Below the pieces are notes generated by a model. The model did not search any database. It saw only the letters and a list, made by a program, of their open reading frames with translations, and was not told where the DNA came from. DNA of 64,000 nucleotides from assembly GCA_949538735.1 (NCBI GenBank), contig CATGLK010000007.1, positions 1 to 64,000 of the forward strand. Reading direction: 5' to 3'. Below, piece by piece: positions 18,935 through 28,896 of this stretch. The stretch's first letter is position 1; each line of letters starts with the position of its first letter. This stretch comes from an uncultured Clostridia bacterium (GTDB lineage: Bacteria; Bacillota; Clostridia; TANB77; CAG-508). The translations under genes were made by a program, and so were the position numbers.

Positions 18935-21595
18935 ATGCCAAGTAACAGTAAAGATAACAACAAAGCAAGACCAAGTAAAATACAAAGAAACAAAAAAAGA
19001 CCTACAAAAAAAGCAGGAACAAAAAACGCAACAAGAAAACCACAAGTAAAGAAAACAAAAAACGGAAATAAAAAGAAAAAATCACATCCAAAATTAATGA
19101 TGGCAATAAAAATAGCATTAGTAATATTCTTATTACTTGCAGTAATAGGAGCAGGAATAATAGCAGGAATATTCTTTGGACTATTTGGAGACGATTTTGA
19201 AATAGATTCAAAAGACCTAACCAGCGGAGCAGCGAACTCAACATTAGTAGCTTCAAATGGAGAAGTAATAGCCACCATAAGTGGAGACGAAAAAAGAAAA
19301 CCAATACCACTAGACGAAATGGCAGACTACCTACCAAAAGCATATGTAGCAATTGAAGATGAAAGATTTTACAAACATAGCGGAGTAGACTTTAAAAGAA
19401 CAGCAGGAGCGATAGTAACAACTTTACTAGGGAAAAGTACATATGGTGGAAGTACAATTACACAGCAATTAGTTAAAAACATAACAAAAGATGATGAATC
19501 AGCAGGAATGGCAGGAATATTCAGAAAAGTAAAAGAATGGGCAAAAGCATATCAAGTGGAAAGAATGATATCAAAAGAACAAATACTAGAATTATACTTA
19601 AATATACTATATGTAGGTGGAGAGGGAAACTTACATGGAGTGGAATTAGGAGCAGAATACTATTTTAACAAAAAAGCAAAGGATTTAAGTTTGGTAGAAT
19701 GCGCATATTTAGCAGGAATAAATAGTAGACCATCATACTATAACCCATATAAATTAGCATCTGATACAGACACAGAAGAAAAAAGAGCAGATAGAATAAA
19801 ATCAAAAATACTAACAGTACTTGCAAAGATGAAAGAACTAGGATACATTACAAATGAAGAGGAATATAACCAAGCAGTAGAACAAGCAAATGCAGGACTA
19901 AAATTTGAAAAAGGGCAAATATCAACAGGAAATAATTATTCTTATCATACAGATGCAGTAATACAACAAGTAATTGGACAATTTATGGAAGAAAAAGGTT
20001 GGTCAGAGGACATGGCAAAAAACTACGTGTACAGTAGTGGATTAACAATATATTCAACTGTTAAACCTGAAATACAAGCAAGAGTAGAAGAAGAAACTAA
20101 AAAAGCAAAATACATAAAACCAGGACACGAAAAAAACAAAGACGGAACACTAAAAAATGAACAAACACAAGCAGCTATGGTAATAATAGACAATAAAACT
20201 GGATATGTATTAGGTGTTTCAGGTGGATTAGGAGAAAAAGCAGTATCTGGATTAAACAGAGGAACACAATCAGCAAGACAACCAGGTTCATCAATAAAAC
20301 CAATAGCAGATATAGCACCAGCATTACAAGAAAAAGTAATTACAGCATCAACAATGTATTCAGATGTGCTTACAGACTTTGGTGGTGGATACAAGCCAAA
20401 AAATGAAGAAGCATATTTAGGAAATATCAACATTAGAACAATACTTGCAAAATCACAAAACGTACCTGAAGTAAAAATAATGAGAGAACTAACACCAGGA
20501 AAATCAATAGATTATTTAAGAAACTTCGGAGTAACAACATTAACAAAATCAAGTGAAGTTGAAAGTAGCAAACCAAACGACGAACATTTATCACTTGCAA
20601 TAGGTGGACTATCAGAAGGAATTAGCCCATTAGAAATGGCAGCAGCATATGCAGCAATTGCAAACAATGGAGAATACATAGAGCCAACATTCTACACAAA
20701 AGTAGTAGATGCAAATGGAGACACAGTATTAACACCAACACAAGAAAAGAAAAGAGTTATATCAGAACAAAATGCATATATAACAAGTACTATAATGCAA
20801 GGAACAGTAAAAGCAGGTGGAACAGCACCATATTGTGCTATAACAGGAATGGATGTAGCAGCAAAAACAGGAACAACTGATGGACACAAAGATAGATGGC
20901 TATGTGGATTTACACCATATTATTCAGCAGCTTGTTGGTTTGGATATGATAGCCCAGAAGAAGTTGTACAAAGAGAATATTCAGCTAACCCAGCAGCATT
21001 AATTTGGAGTTCAGTAATGAAAGATATTCATAAAGGACTAACAGGTGCAACATTTACAAAACCAAATGGAATAGTAGAACAAAAAGTATGTTCATTAACA
21101 GGTGGATTAGCAACAACAGGTTGTCCTTCATATACAGAAATATTTACAGCAGATAACCTACCAGAACAATGCCAAGGACATGGAAGCCAAGCTATATGTT
21201 CAGAAACAAATAAAATAGCAACAGAATATTGTTCACAATATGTAACAGTAACAAACAAGCCATATGGCGGATTATTACCAAAAGAACAATTAAACTTATG
21301 GAAACCAGTAAATGGAGCAACTGTTACAGGAGGCGGAAAAGTAGAAGATACATGTAATGTTCATACAAAACCAAAAGAAGTAGAAAAGCCACAAGAACAA
21401 CCAAAGCCAAATACAACAACAAATACTAATACAAGTGGAAATACAACAGGAGGCAACACAACAGGAGGAAATTCTACTGGTGGTGGAACAAGCGGAAATA
21501 CAACAGGAGGAAATTCTACAAGTGGTGGAACAACAGGAGGAGACAACACAGGTGGAGATAACACAGGCGGAAACACAGGAGAAGGAACAGAATAA
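18935..21595 (+). CDS. pbpA1: class A penicillin-binding protein 1A
   Basis: 886 residues, ATG after CAAGGAGGG. A basic cytoplasmic tail and a membrane helix (about 52-78) precede the GT51 domain (EDERFYKHSGVDFKRTAGAI, GGSTITQQLVKN). The transpeptidase domain has SxxK in GSSIKP (about 451), SxN in SQN (about 507) and KTGTTDGHKDRW (about 643). It polymerises and cross-links peptidoglycan outside the membrane. A Cys-containing spacer and a G/T/N-rich tail of about 65 residues (TGGNTTGGNST type) end the protein, probably a wall-spanning disordered tail. The symbol is tentative. Confidence 0.9.
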   Translation: MPSNSKDNNKARPSKIQRNKKRPTKKAGTKNATRKPQVKKTKNGNKKKKSHPKLMMAIKIALVIFLLLAVIGAGIIAGIFFGLFGDDFEIDSKDLTSGAANSTLVASNGEVIATISGDEKRKPIPLDEMADYLPKAYVAIEDERFYKHSGVDFKRTAGAIVTTLLGKSTYGGSTITQQLVKNITKDDESAGMAGIFRKVKEWAKAYQVERMISKEQILELYLNILYVGGEGNLHGVELGAEYYFNKKAKDLSLVECAYLAGINSRPSYYNPYKLASDTDTEEKRADRIKSKILTVLAKMKELGYITNEEEYNQAVEQANAGLKFEKGQISTGNNYSYHTDAVIQQVIGQFMEEKGWSEDMAKNYVYSSGLTIYSTVKPEIQARVEEETKKAKYIKPGHEKNKDGTLKNEQTQAAMVIIDNKTGYVLGVSGGLGEKAVSGLNRGTQSARQPGSSIKPIADIAPALQEKVITASTMYSDVLTDFGGGYKPKNEEAYLGNINIRTILAKSQNVPEVKIMRELTPGKSIDYLRNFGVTTLTKSSEVESSKPNDEHLSLAIGGLSEGISPLEMAAAYAAIANNGEYIEPTFYTKVVDANGDTVLTPTQEKKRVISEQNAYITSTIMQGTVKAGGTAPYCAITGMDVAAKTGTTDGHKDRWLCGFTPYYSAACWFGYDSPEEVVQREYSANPAALIWSSVMKDIHKGLTGATFTKPNGIVEQKVCSLTGGLATTGCPSYTEIFTADNLPEQCQGHGSQAICSETNKIATEYCSQYVTVTNKPYGGLLPKEQLNLWKPVNGATVTGGGKVEDTCNVHTKPKEVEKPQEQPKPNTTTNTNTSGNTTGGNTTGGNSTGGGTSGNTTGGNSTSGGTTGGDNTGGDNTGGNTGEGTE

Positions 21596-21606
21596 ATAAA
21601 ATAAAG

Positions 21607-21653
21607 GTTTGAAAATTGCCAAAAAGGACCGTCCCTTTTGGCAATTTCGAACA
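21607..21653. repeat. GGGAC palindromic repeat, TTGCCA-arm variant
   Basis: GTTTGAAAATTGCCAAAA and TTTTGGCAATTTCGAAC form an almost perfect stem around AGGACCGTCCC. It lies between the PBP gene and cysS and could act as a terminator-like hairpin. Confidence 0.75.
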
Positions 21654-21668
21654 AGAAAAGGAGTAGAT

Positions 21669-23051
21669 ATGGATATATACTTATATAACACATTAACAAG
21701 AAACAAAGACAAATTTATACCACTAGATAATAAAGAGATAAGAATGTATTCTTGTGGGCCAACAGTATATAAAGACGCAACAATTGGAAATATGAGAACA
21801 AATATATTTCAAGATGTTTTAAGAAGAGTGTTACGTTACAATGGATATAAAATAAAACATGCAATGAATATAACAGATGTTGGTCATTTAGTTTCAGATG
21901 CTGATGAAGGTGAAGATAAAATGCTAAAATCTGCAAGAGAAGAACATAAATCACCATATGAAATAGCAGAACATTATACAAAGTTATTTTTTAAAGATTT
22001 AGCAATGTTAAATATAGAAACTCCAGAAATAGTATGTAAAGCAACAGACCATATCAAAGAAATGCTAGAATTTGTTAAAGAATTAGTAAAAAAGGATTTC
22101 GCATATGAAACATCAACAGCAATATATTTTGACATATCAAAATTAGACAAATATCCAATATTATCAAACTTGAATTTAGAAGAGCAAAAAGCAGGGGCAA
22201 GGGTAGAAGTTGACCCAGAAAAGAGAAACCCATATGATTTTGCATTATGGATAAAAGCACCAGAAAACCATTTAATGAAATGGGATAGCCCTTGGGGACC
22301 AAGCTATCCAGGTTGGCACATAGAATGTTCAGCAATGGGAAGAAAATATTTAGGAGAACAATTTGATATACATACAGGTGGAATTGATTTAATACCAACA
22401 CATCACGAAAACGAAATAGCGCAAAGTAAAGGTATTTGTGGTAAAGTGCCTGCAAATTATTGGGTTCATGGAGAATATCTACTAATAGACGGCGGAAAAA
22501 TGTCAAAAAGTCTAGGAAATGTATATTTAATGAAAGACTTTATTGAAAGAGGATATAACCCAATAGTATACAAGTTATTCAGTTATTCTTGCCATTACAG
22601 AAACAAACTAAACTTTACATGGGACGGAATTGAGGCAGCGTCAAAATCATTGGAAAGACTAAAAAATGGATATCAAATTCATATGCAAGGAAAAGATGAA
22701 GTAGAAGACAAAACTGTTAAAGAATATGAAGAAAAATTCCATAAAGCAATAAATGACGACCTAAATATGCCATTAGCAATGGGAACAGTTTGGGAAGTTG
22801 TAAGAAACGAAAAGAAAAGTCCAAAACTTGCTGAACTATTACTAAAATTTGATACAGTATTAGGGTTAGAAATAGACAAAAAAGAAGAACAAGAAGAAAT
22901 ACCACAAGAAATTTTAGACTTAGTAGAACAAAGAACACAAGCAAGACAAAACAAAGATTGGGCAAAATCAGATGAATTAAGAGATTTAATTCAAAGTAAA
23001 GGATATGACATAAAAGATAGCAAAGAAGGAACAGAAGTAAAAAGAAAATAG
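21669..23051 (+). CDS. cysS: cysteinyl-tRNA synthetase
   Basis: 460 residues from ATG 21669 after AAAAGGAG; the frame is open further upstream only because it runs through the repeat. Class I signatures: CGPTVYKDATIGNMR (HIGH region with the zinc Cys), HIECSAMG and KMSKSLGN (about 276). The C-terminal DALR-like domain is complete. It charges tRNA-Cys. It is followed by galE after 12 bases. Confidence 0.95.
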   Translation: MDIYLYNTLTRNKDKFIPLDNKEIRMYSCGPTVYKDATIGNMRTNIFQDVLRRVLRYNGYKIKHAMNITDVGHLVSDADEGEDKMLKSAREEHKSPYEIAEHYTKLFFKDLAMLNIETPEIVCKATDHIKEMLEFVKELVKKDFAYETSTAIYFDISKLDKYPILSNLNLEEQKAGARVEVDPEKRNPYDFALWIKAPENHLMKWDSPWGPSYPGWHIECSAMGRKYLGEQFDIHTGGIDLIPTHHENEIAQSKGICGKVPANYWVHGEYLLIDGGKMSKSLGNVYLMKDFIERGYNPIVYKLFSYSCHYRNKLNFTWDGIEAASKSLERLKNGYQIHMQGKDEVEDKTVKEYEEKFHKAINDDLNMPLAMGTVWEVVRNEKKSPKLAELLLKFDTVLGLEIDKKEEQEEIPQEILDLVEQRTQARQNKDWAKSDELRDLIQSKGYDIKDSKEGTEVKRK

Positions 23052-23063
23052 GAGTGTGAGAAA

Positions 23064-24074
23064 ATGGCAGTATTATTACCAGGTGGATTAGGATATATAG
23101 GAAGTCATACAGCAGTAGAGTTATTGAATGAAGGGAAAGAAGTTATTATTCTTGATAATTTTTCTAATAGTAAACCAGATGTAATCGAAAAAATTGAAAA
23201 AATATCAGGAAAGAAAATTAGATTTTACGAAGCGGACTATTTAGAAAGGGAAAAAGTAGAAAAAATATTTGAAGAAAACGAAATAGAAGCAGTAATCAAC
23301 TTTGCGGGATACAAAGCAGTTGGAGAATCTGTAAAAGAACCACTAAAATATTATCACAACAATATAACAGGATGTCTAATATTACTAGAAACAATGAAAA
23401 AATATGGAGTAAAAAAATTCATATTTAGTTCATCAGCAACAGTATATGGAGACCCAGAAGTAGTACCAATTACAGAAGAAACTAAAACTGGTGGAACAAC
23501 AAACCCATATGGTACAACAAAATTGTTTATTGAGCAAATATTAAAAGATACATACAATGCAGACAATACCTTAGATATATGTATTTTAAGATACTTCAAT
23601 CCAATAGGGTCACACGAAAGTGGCTTAATAGGGGAAAATCCACAAGGAATTCCAAATAATTTAATGCCATATGTAGTTAGAGTAGCAAGTGGAGAATTAA
23701 AAGAATTATCAGTATTTGGAAATGACTACAATACACCTGATGGAACAGGAGTAAGAGATTATATACATGTAGTTGATTTAGCCAAAGGACATGTGAAATC
23801 ACTAAATAAATTAGAAAAAGAACAAAAAGGACTATATATTTATAATTTGGGAACAGGAAAAGGTACAAGTGTACTAGATATAGTAAAAGCATTTGAAAAA
23901 TCAACAGGAGAAAAAGTAGCATATAAAATAGTAGAGAGAAGACCTGGCGATATTGCTGAGTGTTATGCGGATGCTTCAAAAGCAAAAGAAGAATTAGGTT
24001 GGGAAGCTACAAAAACAATAGAAGATATGTGTAGAGACTCTTGGAACTATATCAAAAATAAAGGGGGAAAATAA
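23064..24074 (+). CDS. galE: UDP-glucose 4-epimerase
   Basis: 336 residues, extended SDR fold. The NAD motif is GGLGYIGSHTA, followed by SSSATVYG and the catalytic YGTTK (about 148), then RYFNPIGSHESG. It interconverts UDP-glucose and UDP-galactose for surface glycans. The remnant of the old argS starts directly after it, indicating an original cysS-galE-argS operon. Confidence 0.93.
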   Translation: MAVLLPGGLGYIGSHTAVELLNEGKEVIILDNFSNSKPDVIEKIEKISGKKIRFYEADYLEREKVEKIFEENEIEAVINFAGYKAVGESVKEPLKYYHNNITGCLILLETMKKYGVKKFIFSSSATVYGDPEVVPITEETKTGGTTNPYGTTKLFIEQILKDTYNADNTLDICILRYFNPIGSHESGLIGENPQGIPNNLMPYVVRVASGELKELSVFGNDYNTPDGTGVRDYIHVVDLAKGHVKSLNKLEKEQKGLYIYNLGTGKGTSVLDIVKAFEKSTGEKVAYKIVERRPGDIAECYADASKAKEELGWEATKTIEDMCRDSWNYIKNKGGK

Positions 24075-24146
24075 ATGCTAGATTTAAAAGAAGAAATAGC
24101 TAAAACCATAGCATTTTCTTGTGATGAAAAAAACAAAATGCAGTAA
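24075..24146 (+). pseudogene. argS: 5' remnant of the resident argS
   Basis: ATG 24075 after AAGGGGGAAA encodes MLDLKEEIAKTIA, a typical Clostridia ArgRS start, then diverges and stops after 23 codons. The matching 3' part of an argS lies 5.5 kb downstream at 29640-30112. The central part is missing. Confidence 0.65.
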
Positions 24147-24191
24147 TGGCAAATATTCTTTCCTAACAACAATTTAAAAATTCACATATTT

Positions 24192-24234
24192 AAAGATGAA
24201 TTGTAAAAATATGACTACAACTTCATCTTTTTTT
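24192..24234 (+). terminator. terminator at the left end of the cassette
   Basis: AAAGATGAA-TTGTA pairs with TACAA-C-TTCATCTTT followed by a run of seven T. Confidence 0.75.
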
Positions 24235-24413
24235 GAATTTGTAATGAAAATTTCGAAAAATGCTATAATGCAAAAAAGAGTTGATTCATAGCAACGTGTC
24301 TATAAAGAAGAACTACAAACGAAGTAGCAATGTAGTAAGTTAAAAATAAATGTGTCTAATTAAATAAAAAGTAATATAAAGTTTCAAAAAGCTTAAATAT
24401 CAAGGGGAATTAA

Positions 24414-24443
24414 TTGACAGAAAAAGGCAAATAATGATATAAT
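24414..24443 (+). promoter_or_regulatory. consensus SigA promoter of the cassette operon
   Basis: Perfect TTGACA, 18 bases, perfect TATAAT, about 40 bases before the TTG start of the ArgRS gene. One of the strongest promoters in the window. Confidence 0.8.
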
Positions 24444-24481
24444 ATAACAAATTAAAAATATTTAAAAGAGGAGGAGTTAAA

Positions 24482-26275
24482 TTGCAAAGTTTAATGCAAT
24501 TGTTACAAAAATGTGTAGAAGAATCATTTGAAAAATGTGGATATGATAAAAAATATGGAAAAGTAATTATTTCTAATAGACCAGATTTATGTGAATTTCA
24601 ATGTGATGGAGCATTAGCAGCTGCTAAAAAATATCATAAAGTTCCATTTATTATAGCAGATGAAGTTGTTGCAAATTTGAAAGAGACTAAAGAATTTGAA
24701 AAAATAGAAGTAATTAAACCTGGATTTATCAATATAAACGTTTCAAAAAAGACTTTAAGTGATTATGTAAACAAAATGGTAAAAGAAACAAAGTTTGGAA
24801 TAAAAATAGATCCAAATAAAACAGTGATTATAGATTATGGAGGACCAAATGTAGCGAAGCCATTACATGTGGGGCATTTAAGACCTGCTATTATTGGAGA
24901 ATCTGTAAAAAGAATTCATAACTATTTTGAAAACAGAACAATAGGAGATATTCATTTGGGAGATTGGGGACTTCAAATGGGACTAGTTATAGAAGAAATG
25001 AAATATAGAAATCCTGAATGGGTATATTTTAATGAAAACTATAAAGGAGAATATCCTGAAAAAGCTCCATTTACAGTTTCAGATTTAGAAGAAATTTACC
25101 CATGCGCAAGTGCGAAGACAAAATATGATGAAAATGCAGCAGAGAAAGAAATAGAAAAGGCAAATGCCTTTAAGGAAGCTGCGCGAAGAAATACAGCATT
25201 TCTTCAAGAAGAAAGAAAAGGATACTATGATTTATGGAAAAAAATAGTTGAAATTTCAGTAGAAGATTTAAAACAAAATTACAAAAAACTAGATGTTGAC
25301 TTTGATTTATGGCTAGGAGAAAGTGATTCTCAAAAATATGTTAAAACTATGATCGATAAAATGAAAAAATTAGGTATTATATATGAAAGTAACGGAGCAA
25401 TGGTAGTTGATGTATCAGAGAAAACAGATAAAACAGAGATTAATCCTTGCATGGTTTTAAAATCAGGCGGAGTTTCTTGTTATCAGACTACTGATTTGGC
25501 AACGATAATGCAAAGACAGTTGGATTATAATCCAGATTCAATAATTTATGTAGTTGATAAACGTCAAGAGCTACATTTTTTACAAGTGTTTAGATGTTCT
25601 AAAAAAGCTCAAATAATTGATCAAGATGTTGATTTAGTTTTTTTAGGTTTTGGAACTATGAATGGAAAAGATGGTAAACCATTTAAAACAAGAAATGGTG
25701 GAGTAATGCGCTTAGAGAACTTGATAAACGAAATTAATTCTAAAGTATATGAAAAGATGAATAATACAAAGAAATTATCGGAAGAGGAAAAACAGAAAAT
25801 TTCAAAAATAGTAGGATTAGCAGCACTTAAATATGCTGATTTATCTAATCAAATAAGTAAGGACTACATATTCGATGTGGATAAATTTACTGCGTTTGAA
25901 GGAAAAACAGGTCCATATATATTATATACATTGGTTAGAATTAAAGCGGTTTTAAATAAATATTATGAGAACGATAATAAAATAAAAGATAATATAATTT
26001 TAGAACCTGTGGAAGATATTGAAAAAGAACTACTATTAAGAATTTCTAAATATAAAGAGGCTCTCGAAGAAAGTTATATAGAAAATGCTCCATCGAAAAT
26101 TTGCACATATCTGTATGAACTTGCAAATACATTTAATAGCTATTATCAAAAAGTTAAAATATTGCAAGGTGATAAAGATAGGTTAGATTCAAATATATCG
26201 TTACTTTCTTTAATGAAAAGAATTTTTGAAAGTGGAATTTATTTGCTAGGATTTCAAGCGCCTGAAAAGATGTAA
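24482..26275 (+). CDS. argS: arginyl-tRNA synthetase (cassette copy)
   Basis: 597 residues from TTG 24482 after GAGGAGG. The N-terminal additional domain is followed by class I HVGH (about 129, in AKPLHVGHLRPAIIGES), GDIHLGDWGLQMG and, in place of KMSKS, NGKDGKPFKTRNGGVMRL, as in E. coli-type ArgRS. The C-terminal DALR domain is complete (GKTGPYILYTLVRIKAVL). It makes Arg-tRNA. It differs clearly in sequence from the resident 3' remnant (GETGPYIQYTYVRTKSVI), so it is an imported version, not a duplication. As the only whole copy here it must carry the essential activity unless another lies elsewhere. Confidence 0.93.
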   Translation: MQSLMQLLQKCVEESFEKCGYDKKYGKVIISNRPDLCEFQCDGALAAAKKYHKVPFIIADEVVANLKETKEFEKIEVIKPGFININVSKKTLSDYVNKMVKETKFGIKIDPNKTVIIDYGGPNVAKPLHVGHLRPAIIGESVKRIHNYFENRTIGDIHLGDWGLQMGLVIEEMKYRNPEWVYFNENYKGEYPEKAPFTVSDLEEIYPCASAKTKYDENAAEKEIEKANAFKEAARRNTAFLQEERKGYYDLWKKIVEISVEDLKQNYKKLDVDFDLWLGESDSQKYVKTMIDKMKKLGIIYESNGAMVVDVSEKTDKTEINPCMVLKSGGVSCYQTTDLATIMQRQLDYNPDSIIYVVDKRQELHFLQVFRCSKKAQIIDQDVDLVFLGFGTMNGKDGKPFKTRNGGVMRLENLINEINSKVYEKMNNTKKLSEEEKQKISKIVGLAALKYADLSNQISKDYIFDVDKFTAFEGKTGPYILYTLVRIKAVLNKYYENDNKIKDNIILEPVEDIEKELLLRISKYKEALEESYIENAPSKICTYLYELANTFNSYYQKVKILQGDKDRLDSNISLLSLMKRIFESGIYLLGFQAPEKM

Positions 26276-26288
26276 AAAGAGGTGTAAA

Positions 26289-26957
26289 ATGAAAAAAGAA
26301 GATACGAATTTTATAATTGAGTTAAAAAGAAAAATTCATCAATCAATAGTAAGAAAAAAAATAAAGAAACATAGTTTTACAATAATATCGCAAAATTGTT
26401 TAGGTGGAGTAATATATAATATGCTTAAAATGCCATTTCAATCTCCAACAATAAATTTATTTATCGAAGACGAAGATTTTGTTAAGTTGGTTGAGAATCC
26501 TAAATATTATTTTTCTATTGAGCCAGTACCATATATAGAACAATATATTGAGCCTATGGATTCTACAATTAAATATCCTTTGATAAAAGTAGGCGATATA
26601 GTTATTCATTGTAGGCATTATGAAAATTGTAAAGAGGCAATAGAAGCATGGGATAGAAGAAGAAAACGAATAGATTATGACAATATATATATTATTGCTA
26701 CTGATTGGAACTTACATAATAAAGAGGGTTTGATTGATAGAATAGAAGAAAGCAATTATCCAAAAGTTATATTTACATATAAGAGATACAATAAGATAAA
26801 TTGCGTCCATTTAAAAGGGGAAAAATGGAAGATTGATAATCGAGGATTAGTTAGACCTGCAATACCTAATTATTCAGAAAATGGATATATACGAAATTTT
26901 GAAGAACTTATGGATTTTCCTAAATGGATAAATGAGGGAATAGTAAAAGAAAAGTAA
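26289..26957 (+). CDS. DUF1919 family protein
   Basis: 222 residues, ATG after AAAGAGGTG. FTIISQNCLGGVIYNMLKMP near the start, then SPTINLFIED, YPLIKVGDIVIHCRHY and EAWDRRRKRIDYDNI, fit the DUF1919 (PF08942) pattern, a family found in polysaccharide and surface-modification loci whose chemistry is not established. No signal peptide or membrane helix. It lies 13 bases after ArgRS and 17 before the radical SAM gene, so it is co-transcribed. Confidence 0.72.
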   Translation: MKKEDTNFIIELKRKIHQSIVRKKIKKHSFTIISQNCLGGVIYNMLKMPFQSPTINLFIEDEDFVKLVENPKYYFSIEPVPYIEQYIEPMDSTIKYPLIKVGDIVIHCRHYENCKEAIEAWDRRRKRIDYDNIYIIATDWNLHNKEGLIDRIEESNYPKVIFTYKRYNKINCVHLKGEKWKIDNRGLVRPAIPNYSENGYIRNFEELMDFPKWINEGIVKEK

Positions 26958-26974
26958 TAAAGGAGAAATGTATT

Positions 26975-27847
26975 ATGGAATTAGCTAAAAATGAATTAAG
27001 AATTTCAATAACTGCAGCTTGTAATATGAAATGTGTTTATTGCCATAATGAAGGAAACACAAAGATGGCGATATTATCTAAAGAACAAATTAGAAAAATT
27101 GTTGAGGCTTGTAAAGGTATGAATTTGAAAAAAATAAGATTAACTGGAGGAGAACCTTTAACAGCACCTGAAGTTATAGACATATGTAAAATGCTCACAG
27201 AAGAATACAATATAGAAGTGGAAATGAACACGAATGGAATAGAAATTGAAAAACTAATGACAATTATTAATAACAATTGGATAAAAAAAGTTGTAATAGG
27301 AATGGATTATTTTGATAAAGAGGTTTCAAAGAATTCACCAATTGGACTTAGTTCAAAAGAAATAAAAGATAATATATTAAGTATCAGAGATAGTGGGTGT
27401 GAAGTTAGAATTGCTACAGTATATAATGATGATGACGAAAATACGGAAAATATTGTAAGATGGGCTGTTGATAATAATATAGGTGTTAGAGTTCTTGAAA
27501 TTGTAAAAGAAAAAACTGACGAAGAATATAGTAAAAGATATATGCAATTACAAGAAAGTATTAGAACAAAGATAGATATAGATTGGCATATAGATAATGC
27601 TTTGCAAGAATTAAATGGCTCAAAAGATGGAAAAACATTAGTTAAATTCTATCATTCATTATGCAGACTGGGATTGTGTAATATATGTAAAAAAGTACCA
27701 TTTAGAATAACAAGTAGTGGAATTGCACGACCATGTATTTTGACATCTAAAACTGATATTGATATTTTTGATGGTGATATAAGAGAAAATATTATAAAAG
27801 TAATTGAAAGTAATAATTCAAAAGATGTAACATGTAAAAATAGATAA
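26975..27847 (+). CDS. MoaA-like radical SAM enzyme
   Basis: 290 residues. The radical SAM cluster motif is C16NMKC20VYC23, with GGEPL for SAM binding. A second Cys group near the end (LCNICKK ... RPCI, with SLCR upstream) resembles the auxiliary cluster region of MoaA, but the spacing before the last Cys is about 15 instead of 13. Likely acts on a nucleotide or nucleoside by radical chemistry; substrate unknown. No precursor peptide is visible nearby. Part of the cassette operon. Confidence 0.8.
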   Translation: MELAKNELRISITAACNMKCVYCHNEGNTKMAILSKEQIRKIVEACKGMNLKKIRLTGGEPLTAPEVIDICKMLTEEYNIEVEMNTNGIEIEKLMTIINNNWIKKVVIGMDYFDKEVSKNSPIGLSSKEIKDNILSIRDSGCEVRIATVYNDDDENTENIVRWAVDNNIGVRVLEIVKEKTDEEYSKRYMQLQESIRTKIDIDWHIDNALQELNGSKDGKTLVKFYHSLCRLGLCNICKKVPFRITSSGIARPCILTSKTDIDIFDGDIRENIIKVIESNNSKDVTCKNR

Positions 27848-27872
27848 ATGATTTGGGAGGTAAGTATAAAAA

Positions 27873-28895
27873 GTGTCAGTAGAAGATTCTTTGTTTGATA
27901 TTCGTGAAGTGAAAAAAGTATTATTTGAACAATATGGAATTAATGTAGCAAAAGTAAAAAGAATAAATAGGGGAAGTGCTAATATATATGAAATATATTC
28001 AGATGATGCTCATTATATTATGAAAGAATTTCAAAGAAAGATAAATATGGAAAATGTTCAAACTGAATATAATGTTGTAAATCATTTAAAGAAATATGAA
28101 ATTAATACACCAGAGTATTGTTTGAATAAAAGTGGTGAAATTTGTTTTAATCATAAAAACAAAATGGTTATTTTGCAAAAGTATATTGAAGGAAATGTTT
28201 TGGAGACAAATAAATCTACTAAAGAACAGATTATTGAATCAATAAATTTGCTAGGAAAGATTATAAAAGCGTTAGAAGATTATGAATATGAACTACCATA
28301 TTTTAAAAGATATATTATGACTCAAAAATTGTGTGATAAAGATATATTTAATATCGAACAATTAATATTAAAAACAAATAATACAGAGGTGAAAGAGATA
28401 CTTAATGAAAAAAGAGACATTCTATTAAAATTGAGAAATCTGAATTTTGATTGGCAAGATAAACTTACTATAAAAAAGAGTCATGGTGACTTTACTGTTT
28501 CACAATTTATTTATGATAAAGAAAATAAAATTAATGCAATATTAGATTTCGTGGCTACAAGGAATATACCCGTTGCAAGAGAAATAATTAGAAATTACTT
28601 TTTTATGGCTAAAGAAATAAAAAAACAGAAAATTGACTTTAAATTTTTTTTAGAATATGTAAAAGAGTTTATGAAAATATATGAGTTGAATTATTATGAT
28701 TTACAATATATGCCATTATTATATTTGATTGAATTATCTAGAACTGTTTATGGTTATGAACAATTTATAAATAATAATTCAGCTGAATATTTAAAATTAG
28801 GAAATCAACTATACAATCAGTGTAAGTGTTTAGAAAAAAATTATCAAGAATTATCTGAAAGATTGATAAAATTAAAAAATAGGAGGAACCAATAA
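27873..28895 (+). CDS. aminoglycoside-phosphotransferase/CotS-like kinase
   Basis: 340 residues from GTG 27873 with GGGAGG about 12 bases upstream. It has a kinase-like N-lobe (INRGSANIYEIYSDDAHYIMK), the Brenner-type catalytic HGDFTVSQ (about 204) and ILDF. The Asn usually found after HGDxxxx is Gln here, so metal binding may be altered. Members phosphorylate small molecules (choline, sugars, aminoglycosides, thiosugars). In this operon it probably modifies the product or intermediate. One base separates its stop from the HIT gene. Confidence 0.75.
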   Translation: MSVEDSLFDIREVKKVLFEQYGINVAKVKRINRGSANIYEIYSDDAHYIMKEFQRKINMENVQTEYNVVNHLKKYEINTPEYCLNKSGEICFNHKNKMVILQKYIEGNVLETNKSTKEQIIESINLLGKIIKALEDYEYELPYFKRYIMTQKLCDKDIFNIEQLILKTNNTEVKEILNEKRDILLKLRNLNFDWQDKLTIKKSHGDFTVSQFIYDKENKINAILDFVATRNIPVAREIIRNYFFMAKEIKKQKIDFKFFLEYVKEFMKIYELNYYDLQYMPLLYLIELSRTVYGYEQFINNNSAEYLKLGNQLYNQCKCLEKNYQELSERLIKLKNRRNQ

Positions 28896-28896
28896 G

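Noticed and set aside
24075..24146. Leader peptide instead of an argS remnant
   Set aside because: The first 13 residues fit an ArgRS start, it follows galE as a native operon gene would, and the 3' half is present downstream. The match is short, so some doubt remains.
24236..24480. T-box leader for the cassette argS
   Set aside because: No AGGGTGGNACCGCG-like T-box sequence or specifier loop could be found in the leader.
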